In this document: positions 28,421-35,857 of the stretch, piece after piece | Layout of the letters: the number at the start of each line of letters is the position of its first letter | Position numbering within the stretch: the stretch's first letter is position 1 | From: a virus | Direction: 5' to 3' (one strand) | Virus record (IMG/VR): IMGVR_UViG_3300041964_000086 | Coordinates: 1 to 51,732 of that record | Length of the DNA: 51,732 nucleotides | The notes under the pieces: generated by a model | Databases searched by the model: none | Seen by the model: the letters and a program-made list of their open reading frames with translations, nothing else | Told to the model about the DNA's origin: nothing | Program-made: the position numbers and the translations under genes

Positions 28421-29033
28421 GAGTTTTTGCGGGGGAGGCGCTCGAGGATCCGCTCCTGCGTTTGCTGGATGCTGGAGAGCTGTTGCGTGTGGCTCTCGAC
28501 GTTCTGCGCCACCGCCGCGAGCTTGAGCTCGGCCCTTTGAGGTCGCGATGCACCACGCCGATATTGTTGGCCCGCCGTTCATCGACTTGCTTGAAGCCTT
28601 CATCGACTTTGCCGGTGAGCTTTTCGAAGTCTTCCCGGAGCTGCTCAAACTTGTTTTGCATATCCAGTTTCAGGGCGTTGTCCCGTTGTCGGCCGTCGTG
28701 CCGCGCTTTCGAGATTTGCTCTTCGAGTCCGCGCTCCCGCAGGCGGTTTTCCTCTGCGTGGGTGCTGAATTCCTTGCTGCTTACGAGTCCGGCGACGTTC
28801 ACCTCGAGGCGGTCGACGGTGTGCGCGTCGGCTTTCTTGGCCAGTGTCATCGTCGACCGATGGGTTGCGGCGAAAGCGTTTCTCGATCGCTTCCCACACC
28901 TTGAGCAGGATGGCACGACGCCGAGGAGGTAGAGCACATTGAGCAGCCATTCGCCCAGGCCGGGCGGCGGGGTGCTCGGGATCTGCGCGATACAAATGGG
29001 AAGCGCCGGGATGGCGTCGATGAGCCTAGACAT
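28417..29033 (-). CDS. Membrane-anchored coiled-coil phage protein (frameshifted)
   Basis: About 206 residues. N-terminal hydrophobic anchor (GLGEWLLNVLYLLGVV) in one frame, then ILLKVWEAIEKRFRRNPS in the next. A long coiled coil follows in a third (KFEQLREDFEKLTGKVDEGF); after about 28.54 kb the end is AELKLAAVAQNVESHTQQ...ERLPRKNS. Stop overlaps the next gene's ATG. Position beside the endolysin suggests a lysis or envelope role, perhaps spanin-like, but this is inference. The third break needs one extra G in GGG. Confidence 0.6.
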
Positions 29034-29601
29034 TCTCGGTGAGCAGGTAGGGGATCGTCTTCTGCCCGTGCCGCTTCAGCTCCTGCTGCACGAGCGCGAT
29101 GAAGGCCGGCCATTGATCCGGATGAATGGTCTGGCACCCGAGCGAGCTGGTGCCGGTGCGCCCGCCGCGATGGATGTTGATGCCGAAGTAGCCGGTGTCC
29201 AGGACCGGCTTGCCGCCGCGCGTGGCCGAGTCGCGCGCCACGGTGACGGGCGCCGCCTGCACGAGCGCGGTGTACTGCTGCGCCTTTGGCTTGCTGAGCC
29301 CATGGATCCCGAGCTTGTAGCTCCAGGCGCCGGGAATGAGGCTGGCGATGCCTGGCCGGTGCGCGCTGGGATCGGTGTTCGCATTGAAGGTCACATGAGC
29401 CGTGCCCGTCGCGTAAAGGATGATGGCGTCGTCGTAGATCCCGCGATCGTTCTTCGCCGGATCGCCCATGCTGCGGAGGTAGTAGCCGCGCCGGCCAAGG
29501 AGGAAGACATTCCCCTGCAGGCCGCTCTCGGCGATGATGCGGGCGGTCTCTTCGCGCGTCTGCTGTGGGCGCGCCGGTGGGAGGATTGTTTTGCTACTCA
29601 T
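29026..29601 (-). CDS. Phage endolysin-like, YkuD-type catalytic motif
   Basis: 191 residues, intact. The C-terminal half has GINIHRGG (His144) followed by TSSLGCQTI (Cys156), matching the His...Ser-x-Gly-Cys signature of L,D-transpeptidase/YkuD-fold enzymes, which act on peptidoglycan. No signal peptide. It sits downstream of a holin-like gene and a small membrane protein and upstream of a membrane-anchored coiled coil: a lysis cassette. The ATG overlaps the stop of the small membrane gene. Confidence 0.7.
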   Translation of the reverse strand: MSSKTILPPARPQQTREETARIIAESGLQGNVFLLGRRGYYLRSMGDPAKNDRGIYDDAIILYATGTAHVTFNANTDPSAHRPGIASLIPGAWSYKLGIHGLSKPKAQQYTALVQAAPVTVARDSATRGGKPVLDTGYFGINIHRGGRTGTSSLGCQTIHPDQWPAFIALVQQELKRHGQKTIPYLLTENV

Positions 29602-29743
29602 GGCCGTGGCACGCGGAATCCCCGCAGCGATAGCGCCGGTTTAGCTGCTCTTTGCGCGCATCGCAGGCGGCCACGATGAACGGCCAGAGCAGGAACGCCG
29701 CGAAGAGGCAGACGCCGAGGAGGAATAATGCAGCGATCAGCAT
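29594..29743 (-). CDS. Small single-span membrane protein in the lysis cassette
   Basis: 49 residues: MLIAALFLLGVCLFAAFLLW then PFIVAACDARKEQLNRRYRC, ending HGHE. One N-terminal membrane segment and a charged tail with three Cys. Starts 6 bases after the probable end of the holin-like gene and overlaps the endolysin start. A holin, antiholin or spanin part is likely. Confidence 0.65.
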   Translation of the reverse strand: MLIAALFLLGVCLFAAFLLWPFIVAACDARKEQLNRRYRCGDSACHGHE

Positions 29744-29749
29744 GGCCGA

Positions 29750-30131
29750 TTACTTGGCGAGGCCGCTGCGGCTCGGGAGCGGGAAGAGGTAATTTGCGCT
29801 GACGGCGGTTTTTTCCGTCGCTCCAGCTCACCGTCGCGCCGCCGCCAGCGCAGCCCGCGAGCACCAGCAGGAGCAGGAGCAGCAGGAGCAAGCGCGCCGC
29901 CGCAGTCGGCAGCTCGATCCGCTTCGTGGCGGTGATGCGGCCCCAGACGACGAGGAAGAGGCCGACGAGAGTAAAGATCCCGTCGAGGACGCTCAGCAGC
30001 TGGGTGAGCGCGGCGACGAGATGGGGATCATCCGCCGCGAGCTCGATGCCCCACCAGCGGGCGGCCGTGACGATGAAAAGAAGCAGCGCCCCGAGCAGGG
30101 TCTTGCTGGCAAAAAGGCTCTTGGAAGGCAT
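29750..30131 (-). CDS. Holin-like membrane protein with internal lipobox (one frameshift)
   Basis: About 126 residues. Two hydrophobic segments (LLGALLLFIVTAARWW and FTLVGLFLVVWGRI) are followed by a basic stretch and a third segment of nine Leu ending LVLAGC, a lipobox. The native frame then appears to shift at an A6 run near 29.81 kb to give TAVSANYLFPLPSRSGLAK and a stop at 29750, neatly before the next gene. In the unshifted frame it runs on 150 bases over the next gene, less plausible. It may be a holin and a small lipoprotein joined. Preceded by conserved element copy 2. Confidence 0.6.
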
Positions 30132-30137
30132 AACGCC

Positions 30138-30203
30138 CAGCCTGCGGCAAGCGTCGTGCAGCTGCCATGCACCGCCCCGATCTGCGGCATGTGCGGACGG
30201 GAA
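30138..30203 (-). promoter_or_regulatory. Conserved intergenic element, copy 2 (upstream of lysis block)
   Basis: Core 30164-30203, identical to copy 1 but for the variable base and a C/T. The box CAGGCT at 30139-30144 is 19 bases from the core, as in the others, and about 7 bases before the ATG. It follows the stop of the tail accessory gene by 6 bases. Confidence 0.75.
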
Positions 30204-30209
30204 AAGGCG

Positions 30210-30599
30210 TCAGAGCATTGCGGCTGTGCGGAACGCATCATCGACCTGCGCATCACTCAGGCCGAGCGCGGCGGCGAGATGCGCGACGAGCGGGTGCTCG
30301 CGGCGGATCTCCAGCGAGTATTCCCACTCGATGCGGGCGGCATCATCGGTGAGTTGCGCGTCGATTGCAGCGAGCGGGATGCCGACCGAAAGGAGCCAAA
30401 GCCGGAGCTGGCGCGGGGTGAGTGCTGCGGGCACCTGTGACTGCGGACTCGGCGGGTCGACTAGGTCGCTCTCGAAAGCCTCGGGGCTGGGCTCTCCGCG
30501 AGCGGGGAGGCCGACGACGCGCCCGTCGCGAGTTCGGACGATGTAATGGCCGCCGCTGTGCTCTTCGACGATGCCGATCGATACAAGGTAAGGGTCCAT
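30210..30599 (-). CDS. Tail fibre accessory / assembly protein
   Basis: 129 residues: a small strand-rich N-terminus with SIGIVEEHSGGHYIVRTRDG, a Pro-rich linker, and a helical C-terminal part with ALTPRQLRLWLLSVGIPL and LAAALGLSDAQVDDAFRTAA. This C-terminal pattern recurs in proteins encoded directly after phage tail fibres. Likely a tail fibre assembly partner; family not certain. Confidence 0.55.
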   Translation of the reverse strand: MDPYLVSIGIVEEHSGGHYIVRTRDGRVVGLPARGEPSPEAFESDLVDPPSPQSQVPAALTPRQLRLWLLSVGIPLAAIDAQLTDDAARIEWEYSLEIRREHPLVAHLAAALGLSDAQVDDAFRTAAML

Positions 30600-30612
30600 A
30601 GATTGCGCGGAG

Positions 30613-32472
30613 TTAGAACGCGATGCGGTGTCCCTCGACGGTGATGGCGAGTTCGCCGATGACGTTGGAGCTGATCCACACGTTTGCGGTCGCCATCGTG
30701 CGCGTGAGTAGCGGCACGTCTACGGTGGTCCCGGCGGGAATGCTAAGCGCGGAGACGTATTGCGCGCCGCCGGAGACGTTGCCGATTGAGACTGTGGCAG
30801 CGCTCGTGCCGTTGTTGCGGACGGTCACCGAGTCGATGCGATGCCGCTCGGGCGTGGAAACGATCGATCCGCCGAGCAGTTGCTGATTCCCGCTCGCGCT
30901 GATGTGCGTGCGGCCGCTCGCGCTCCACCATTTCTCGTTCGTCTGCGGCACGCCACCGACAAGGAGCATCTGATTTGCGTTCGCGGTCCCGTCCAGGAGG
31001 GTCATGTTGCCCTGTGGGGTTGGGATGGAGAGAGCACCTAGCTGAGTGATCGTGACATCGTCGATCCAGATGCTGCGCGATGTTTGACCGCCGCCACGCT
31101 TAAACATCGCCACCGGCGATGTTGATGTGGGCACGAAATCGACAGAGTAAAAGGCCCATGATGTGGTGAGCGTGGCGATCGTGACGCCACCTCCTACATC
31201 ACTGACGACGATCGTGCCTGCAACGTCGGAGCGAGCCCAGAAGCTCACCCGGTAACGACGCCCGGTGACAATGAGGGACGCCGAAAGAGAGACCTGGGCG
31301 ATAGAACTGCTCGCGTCTATGTCCAGGCGACAGCTTGCGGTGCCGCTGACGCTTTGCGTCGTATCGCGAACCACCGCGCTCGTCCCCTGCGAAAACTCAA
31401 CCCACGTCGCAAACACATCCACGCCGCCAGTGCCAGCTGTCTCGAATCCGCCGTTGTTGAGCGTCGGGCTGACGATCGGGATTGCGTTGCCGCCCTCAAA
31501 ATCACTCGCGGGCAGCCTTCCTGTGGTCTGCCACCAATCCACATCGGCCTGCGCCCATGCGCGGTTGATCGGAATGACGTTCGGCATCACGCCAGCAACC
31601 CAATTGAGGCCCGCGACAAAGTAAGTCGTGGCGAGATCGGCGGGCATCCAGTTCGGAGGCATCCCGCCGGTGCTGGCGGTGAATCCTGCGCTCACATCCA
31701 CGCCATTGACCCAGATGGTGGGCGACACGGCGGAATCGCCGGGGATTGAGACCACGACGCGGACCCAGCGCCCAGCGTAAGTCGCACGAAAGGTGGCGTG
31801 AGATAACGAGCGGAAATCGGTGGACGCGGCCCCGCGAATCACCACCTGACAGGCGCCCGCAGTCCGGATGCGACAGTATAGAGTGGGGCTGGCACTCGAC
31901 GGCCCAGGATCGCCGTTGAGTGCCGCCACGTGAAACATGTAGATGTCGACGGCCGGGTTGCTCGTCGGCACGTACACAATCGCCGCGAATGTCATCGGAC
32001 TGCCCGCCACGTTGGCCCGAGCGCCCCAGACCCCTTCCATACGCCGGTTGGTCGTTGCACCATCGCTCTGCACGTAGTCGCGGGTAGCCTTGATTGCGTC
32101 TAGACGCTGGATGTCCTCGGGCTGCACCGTATTGCCGGCAATCTGCGTCCAGCTCCCGCTGGTGCCGTTGTAGACCGCTAGATCGCCGAGCGCCCAAGTG
32201 ATGCCCTGCGAAGTCCCTGCGCTGGTGATGCGGTAGTAACGACCGGCTGCGGTCGCGGTCGCTGGCACGGCATTGCCCGCGATGCCACCGGGGATATACA
32301 AGCCGATGATGGCATTTTGCGCCGTGGCTGCGCTCGCGGCGGCTGCGCTCTGGCTTGCTGCGGCGGCGGCCTGGCTCGCCGCTGCGGCGTCCTTGTGGAC
32401 TGCTACGGCCGCGGTCAGAGCGGCGGTAATGGGCGGGATAGCGTCTGGTGTGAGGCCGGTTACTGTAGGCAT
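30613..32472 (-). CDS. Tail fibre / receptor-binding protein with lectin-like domains
   Basis: 619 residues, intact. Short Ala/Ser helical repeat near the N-terminus (AAAASQAAAAASQSAAAAS), then a knob-like segment with RYYRITSAGTSQGITWALGD, a LamG-like beta domain (about 130-300) and a CBM4/9-like carbohydrate-binding domain (about 345-470, with NNGGFETAGTGGVDVFATWV). C-terminal beta domain. Probably binds surface sugars of the host. It is far upstream of the tail genes, in the block after the early operon. Confidence 0.75.
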   Translation of the reverse strand: MPTVTGLTPDAIPPITAALTAAVAVHKDAAAASQAAAAASQSAAAASAATAQNAIIGLYIPGGIAGNAVPATATAAGRYYRITSAGTSQGITWALGDLAVYNGTSGSWTQIAGNTVQPEDIQRLDAIKATRDYVQSDGATTNRRMEGVWGARANVAGSPMTFAAIVYVPTSNPAVDIYMFHVAALNGDPGPSSASPTLYCRIRTAGACQVVIRGAASTDFRSLSHATFRATYAGRWVRVVVSIPGDSAVSPTIWVNGVDVSAGFTASTGGMPPNWMPADLATTYFVAGLNWVAGVMPNVIPINRAWAQADVDWWQTTGRLPASDFEGGNAIPIVSPTLNNGGFETAGTGGVDVFATWVEFSQGTSAVVRDTTQSVSGTASCRLDIDASSSIAQVSLSASLIVTGRRYRVSFWARSDVAGTIVVSDVGGGVTIATLTTSWAFYSVDFVPTSTSPVAMFKRGGGQTSRSIWIDDVTITQLGALSIPTPQGNMTLLDGTANANQMLLVGGVPQTNEKWWSASGRTHISASGNQQLLGGSIVSTPERHRIDSVTVRNNGTSAATVSIGNVSGGAQYVSALSIPAGTTVDVPLLTRTMATANVWISSNVIGELAITVEGHRIAF

Positions 32473-32484
32473 ATCGAGTCGGAG

Positions 32485-33276
32485 TTACGGAAAGGTGAGG
32501 GTGAAGCCGGGGAATGGGCTGTTGACGGGGGTTACCGTGACGTTTGCCCCGGTGGAAAAGGTGAAGCTCTGCGCGTCGGATGAGATCAGGACGAGGACGT
32601 TTCCGACTGCGGCCATTGCGTCGTTGCGTGCGAGCTGCGCGTCTGCAGCTGAGCCGCTCGCTGCGGTCGCACTGGTAGCGGCTGCGTTCTGGCTGGTTGC
32701 GGCAGCGTTGGCGCTCGCGCCTGCAGCGTTCGCGCTGGTGTTGGCAGCGTTCTGGCTGTTGAGCGCCGCGGTTGCGCTTGCGCCTGCGGCGGTGGCGCTC
32801 GTGTTCGCGGCGTTCTGGCTGTTCAGTGCGGCGGTTGCGGAGCCGCTCGCCGAAGTTGCGCTCGCTGCGGCGGCCGTCTGGCTGGTTGCTGCTGCTGTTG
32901 CGGAGCCGGTCGCGGAAGTTGCGCTCGTGGCGGCGGCGGCCTGGCTGGCTGCGGCGGCGGTCGCTGAGCCGCTCGCGGCCGTGGCGTTCGCTGCGGCGGC
33001 GGCCTGGCTATTGAGGGCGGCCGTGGCGCTGCCGGCCGCCCCGCTCGCGCTGGTTGCTGCTGCGCTTGCGGCGGCTTCGGCGCCTTGCCGGGCTAGGATG
33101 GCGGCGGCAGCGCTTGCCGCGGCTGGGTTATCCGCATCGAGCCACTCTTCGAGAGTGAGCGGCGGTTGATCCGTCGTGCTCTCGAGGTAGAGCTGGTAAG
33201 AGGTCTTTCCCGGCGAGCCTTGCGGGCCGATGTCGGTGATCTCAACGGAAGCGATGCTCTGCTCAGGATGCGGCAT
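32485..33276 (-). CDS. Tail fibre protein with tandem 21-residue repeats
   Basis: 263 residues. N-terminal 60 include YQLYLESTTDQPPLTLEEWL, the usual attachment-type domain. Residues 83-208 are six tandem 21-residue repeats of the form SATAALNSQNAANTSATAAGA, each three heptads long, suggesting a rod. A beta C-terminus follows. It shares its Ala/Ser-rich motif with the N-terminus of the next gene, so the two probably assemble into one fibre. Confidence 0.75.
   Translation of the reverse strand: MPHPEQSIASVEITDIGPQGSPGKTSYQLYLESTTDQPPLTLEEWLDADNPAAASAAAAILARQGAEAAASAAATSASGAAGSATAALNSQAAAAANATAASGSATAAAASQAAAATSATSATGSATAAATSQTAAAASATSASGSATAALNSQNAANTSATAAGASATAALNSQNAANTSANAAGASANAAATSQNAAATSATAASGSAADAQLARNDAMAAVGNVLVLISSDAQSFTFSTGANVTVTPVNSPFPGFTLTFP
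32653..33030 (-). repeat. Six tandem 63-bp repeats in tail fibre gene
   Basis: Six in-frame units of 63 bp, each encoding 21 residues beginning SATA or SANA. Repeats four and five are nearly identical, pointing to recent duplication. Confidence 0.8.
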
Positions 33277-33625
33277 AAGGCGGCTGGGTGCTCGGGATCT
33301 GCACGTTCACGAAGCCGGCCACCAAGGGGCCGATCCGCTCGCCGTCGGGATTCTCGAGGAGGAGATCCCACGCGCCCTCCTCGAGCCGCGGGTAGGCAGA
33401 GGTCTGCTCATCGGTGCGGTAGATGGTGACGACGCCCGCAGGCGCATCGGTGATCTGCGGAGCGAGATCGAAGAGCAGCGGGCCGAGCGGTCTCTTGCGC
33501 GCGTGCGCCCACACTTTCCAGCCGATGAGATCGACCGGATTGCCTGCATCATCCTTGAAGGCAAAGCGCTTCGGCCCAAAGGTGGCACCACGCCGGATCG
33601 TGATGTCGTGGATGGCTGGCTTCAT
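33263..33625 (-). CDS. Tail-associated beta protein
   Basis: 120 residues starting MKPAIHDITIRRGATFGPKR. Beta-rich with FAFKDDAGNPVDLIGWKVWA and APAGVVTIYRTDEQ, resembling small tail or fibre-base proteins with a Ig-like fold that open IHDxTIRRGxTF. First gene after conserved element copy 3, so it heads the late block. The 3' end overlaps the fibre gene by 14 bases. Confidence 0.6.
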   Translation of the reverse strand: MKPAIHDITIRRGATFGPKRFAFKDDAGNPVDLIGWKVWAHARKRPLGPLLFDLAPQITDAPAGVVTIYRTDEQTSAYPRLEEGAWDLLLENPDGERIGPLVAGFVNVQIPSTQPPYAAS

Positions 33626-33634
33626 TCAATCTCC

Positions 33635-33700
33635 AAGCCTGCCGCAGCCGGTGCAGAGCCGCCATGCACCGCCCCGATGTGCGGCATGTGCGGACGCGTT
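33635..33700 (-). promoter_or_regulatory. Conserved intergenic element, copy 3 (start of late block)
   Basis: Core 33661-33700 (variable base G; end GGACGCGTT differs slightly), 19-base spacer, box CAGGCTTG at 33634-33641, then 9 bases to ATG 33625. It lies between the winged-helix gene that ends the early operon and the first tail gene, where Mu-like phages have a middle or late promoter. Confidence 0.75.
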
Positions 33701-33716
33701 TTGCGTCTGCCTTGGG

Positions 33717-34028
33717 TCAGAGCAGCGTGAGCTGTGCAACGCGATTGCACGGCTCCTGCCAGACGATTGCGCGGTAGGTTTTCACCTCGACGCCGCAGCC
33801 GCCCATCTTCAGCGGCGCATCCTCGATCGTGCCGGCGGCGCGCAGCTCGGCGATGCGCCCGCAGATGCTCGACTCCTTGCGCCCCAGCTTCCGCGCGAGA
33901 TCCTCGATCGAGGGGCCGATGTGCGGGTGCGGCCAGGTGCGGATCGCTTCCCACACCTCGCGCTGCAGCCCGCGCAGATCCTCCTGGATCGCCCGGTAAC
34001 CGATGCGGCTGGTGTAGGCGATCGGCAT
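33717..34028 (-). CDS. Winged-helix-like protein, candidate late regulator
   Basis: 103 residues from ATG 34028, overlapping the GemA stop (TGATG). Sequence GLQREVWEAIRTWPHPHIGP then SIEDLARKLGRKESSICGRI is a clear helix-turn-helix, followed by a wing (AELRAAGTIEDAPLKMGG). It is the last gene of the early operon and lies after GemA, where Mu has its middle regulator Mor, though it is not Mor-like in sequence. Regulating the late block through the adjacent conserved elements is a hypothesis. Confidence 0.65.
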   Translation of the reverse strand: MPIAYTSRIGYRAIQEDLRGLQREVWEAIRTWPHPHIGPSIEDLARKLGRKESSICGRIAELRAAGTIEDAPLKMGGCGVEVKTYRAIVWQEPCNRVAQLTLL

Positions 34029-34567
34029 CAGAAGGGATCTTCGGACTGGTGAATGAGGAAAGCAGGAACAGAGGAAACGGAATGGGCAGCAGTGTCCGAA
34101 TCCTCTTCTTTTCCTGCTTTCTTGCTTTCCTGATTCATCCTCCGCCGTTGCTGCTCGAGCGCGATGATCACCTTGCGCAGATCGCCCGCCGCGAGCTGCT
34201 CCAGATCGGCGCTGCCGAGCCGGCCTTCCTGATTCATCCGCCGCGCGATGCCGCTGGCGTACTCGACGCCGCGCCCGAGCTCCGCACAGAGCTGGCGCAC
34301 CTTCCACATCCCGCGCCGGGCGGGCTGCGCCTGCGCCCCGAGCTGCGCCTCGAGATCGGCTGGCCGCGTGAGCGCGCGAAACTCCGCGAGCACGCGATCG
34401 AGCTCGTCATTCGTGAAATCCTTGCTCGAACGCTGATAGCCGAGCGCCTGCTGATGCAGCTCATGCCGGCGCGCATCGCACTCCTTTGCCTCGACGCCCT
34501 GGCGCCGCAGCATCATCCGCACGCCGTTCCATTCGCGAAAGTAGAGCTTGGTCTGCGCAGGGCTCAT
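34028..34567 (-). CDS. GemA-like phage regulator (gp16 family)
   Basis: 179 residues from ATG 34567. The opening QTKLYFREWNGVRMMLRRQG and KDFTNDELDRVLAEFRALTR are typical of the GemA/gp16 family of Mu-like phages (DUF1018), early proteins that affect host DNA topology and expression. The C-terminal 30 or so residues (SKKAGKEEDSDTAAHSVSS, then PAFLIHQ) come from an inserted repeat and are probably dispensable. Confidence 0.8.
   Translation of the reverse strand: MSPAQTKLYFREWNGVRMMLRRQGVEAKECDARRHELHQQALGYQRSSKDFTNDELDRVLAEFRALTRPADLEAQLGAQAQPARRGMWKVRQLCAELGRGVEYASGIARRMNQEGRLGSADLEQLAAGDLRKVIIALEQQRRRMNQESKKAGKEEDSDTAAHSVSSVPAFLIHQSEDPF
34048..34139. repeat. Inverted repeat element inside the GemA 3' end
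   Basis: Arms near 34048-34080 (GAATGAGGAAAGCAGGAAC) and 34104-34139 (TTCCTGCTTTCTTGCTTTCC, TGATTCAT) are inverted. A related GGCAGGAAGGCAGGAAC stretch lies near 35.65 kb at the end of the small zinc protein gene. The element ends up coding the GemA tail. Confidence 0.7.
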
Positions 34568-34896
34568 GGGGTGCGAGCCTCCAGCCGGGCCACCGCGGCG
34601 GCGCAATCGAGATCGATGGCCGCGGGCCGGGTCCGCTCGATCGCCTGGCGCACGGCTTTCAGGAAAGCCTGCTGGCGCTGCCCCTCACGGCTGGCCGCGA
34701 TGCTCAGCAGCTCCGGGGTGGAGCAATCGCCGACTGCCGGCGTGTGGTAGCGCAGCTGGCGGAAGATCTCGGTGAGCTCGGCCTCGAGCGCGGGCGTCCA
34801 AAACACTTCCGTTCCTGCGTTGCTCGCGCCCTCCCGGCGCGATCCTTCGGGCTCCCGGCTGTCTCGCTCCGCTCGGCTCCGCCCTTCGTGATTCAT
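34564..34896 (-). CDS. Early phage protein, unknown function
   Basis: 110 residues; ATG overlaps the upstream stop (ATGA) and its own stop overlaps GemA. The first 30 residues are Arg/Glu-rich, probably repeat-derived. The rest is helical: TPALEAELTEIFRQLRYHTP and REGQRQQAFLKAVRQAIERT. No family recognised. Confidence 0.55.
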   Translation of the reverse strand: MNHEGRSRAERDSREPEGSRREGASNAGTEVFWTPALEAELTEIFRQLRYHTPAVGDCSTPELLSIAASREGQRQQAFLKAVRQAIERTRPAAIDLDCAAAVARLEARTP

Positions 34897-35174
34897 GCGA
34901 GAGCCTTTCGTGGTTGAGCCGGGCGGGTGAGCCAGGCGTGCAGCTCGGGCGTGCAGCGCAGCTTCAGCAGCCGCCCGGTGGCGTCGCTGCAGAGCCGCGG
35001 GAAGGCCGGGCAGGCGGGATGATGCAGCCGCGCATGAAAGCGCCGGAGCGGCACGCCGAGCCGGGCCTGCAGCTGCACCGGCCTCTCGTAGGGCGGCAGC
35101 CCATCGGGCGGCGCGGTGATCGAGTAGCCGAGCCCGCGCAGGTGATCGATCGCCTCATTGGTGGTGATCGCCAT
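34893..35174 (-). CDS. Small early phage protein with HTH-like start
   Basis: 93 residues opening MAITTNEAIDHLRGLGYSIT, which resembles a short DNA-binding or excisionase-like helix pair, then QLQARLGVPLRRFHARLHHP. The stop overlaps the next ATG. Function unknown; order suggests an early accessory. Confidence 0.55.
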   Translation of the reverse strand: MAITTNEAIDHLRGLGYSITAPPDGLPPYERPVQLQARLGVPLRRFHARLHHPACPAFPRLCSDATGRLLKLRCTPELHAWLTRPAQPRKALA

Positions 35175-35630
35175 TTAGCTGCTCCTCCCCATTTTACGCC
35201 GGAACTCTTCGGCCTGCCGCCGCACCTCCGCGGCGATCTCGGCCGGATCGCGCGCGGGCGGTGCAGGCGCGAGCACCGTGGTGCGGCTCCCATCGGGCAG
35301 CGCGCGCGTCTGCGGCACATCGGGCTGCTTCACCGCGCCGCGCCGGCGCAGTCGCTCCTGGCGGATCTTGATCGCCCGCTCTTCGAATTTGTCCACGTCG
35401 CCGATGGCATTGCGGAAATCGAGCGAGGCATCGGTGTAGCCCTTCGTGCCGCTGGCGATGAGCCGCTTCAACTTGCCGAGCACGAGGCGCACATCCTCGG
35501 GCGTGAAGCCGCGATCGTGGAGCTCGGTGAGCACCCGCGCCCGCTCGTAGCTGAGCGTGATCGGCAGCCCGGCCACCTCGATGTAGGCATCGAGGAGGGC
35601 TTTGAGATGCGGCGGCGGCTCGAGCTTCAT
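35175..35630 (-). CDS. Early phage protein, replication accessory-like
   Basis: 151 residues from ATG 35630. Helical sequence with YERARVLTELHDRGFTPEDV and RLIASGTKGYTDASLDFRNA (a pattern common in phage accessory proteins that end near a DnaC-like or HNH context). C-terminal part Arg/Glu-rich. Begins 8 bases after the previous stop. Function not known. Confidence 0.55.
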   Translation of the reverse strand: MKLEPPPHLKALLDAYIEVAGLPITLSYERARVLTELHDRGFTPEDVRLVLGKLKRLIASGTKGYTDASLDFRNAIGDVDKFEERAIKIRQERLRRRGAVKQPDVPQTRALPDGSRTTVLAPAPPARDPAEIAAEVRRQAEEFRRKMGRSS

Positions 35631-35638
35631 TTGATGAA

Positions 35639-35857
35639 TTAAGAAGGCAGGAAGGCAGGAACGGAGGAGGGCAGCGGGCCCGGCGGGTTCGCTGCGCGGT
35701 GCTGCGCCTCTGCGGCGGTGCGGGATTTCGGCGAACTGCTGCGGCACTCCAGGCGCGAGCACTCCAGCCAATGCCACGCGGGCGGGATGCCTTTATCCGG
35801 GTTGGCATCGCTCGCCGGTTCCATCGGCGCGCTGCAGTAGAGGCACCGCGAGTTCAT
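35639..35857 (-). CDS. Small zinc-ribbon-like early protein
   Basis: 72 residues, start overlapping the DUF5131 stop. Cys5, Cys8, Cys33 and Cys38 (CLYC and LECSRLEC) could bind a metal. The C-terminal PLPSSVPAFLPS is encoded by a repeat. Confidence 0.6.
   Translation of the reverse strand: MNSRCLYCSAPMEPASDANPDKGIPPAWHWLECSRLECRSSSPKSRTAAEAQHRAANPPGPLPSSVPAFLPS

Noticed and set aside
29800-29820. Slippery heptamer A-AAA-AAC as a programmed -1 frameshift in the holin-like gene
   Set aside because: The heptamer is in the right phase, but the -1 frame gives poor protein; the good continuation is in the other frame, so an indel is more likely.
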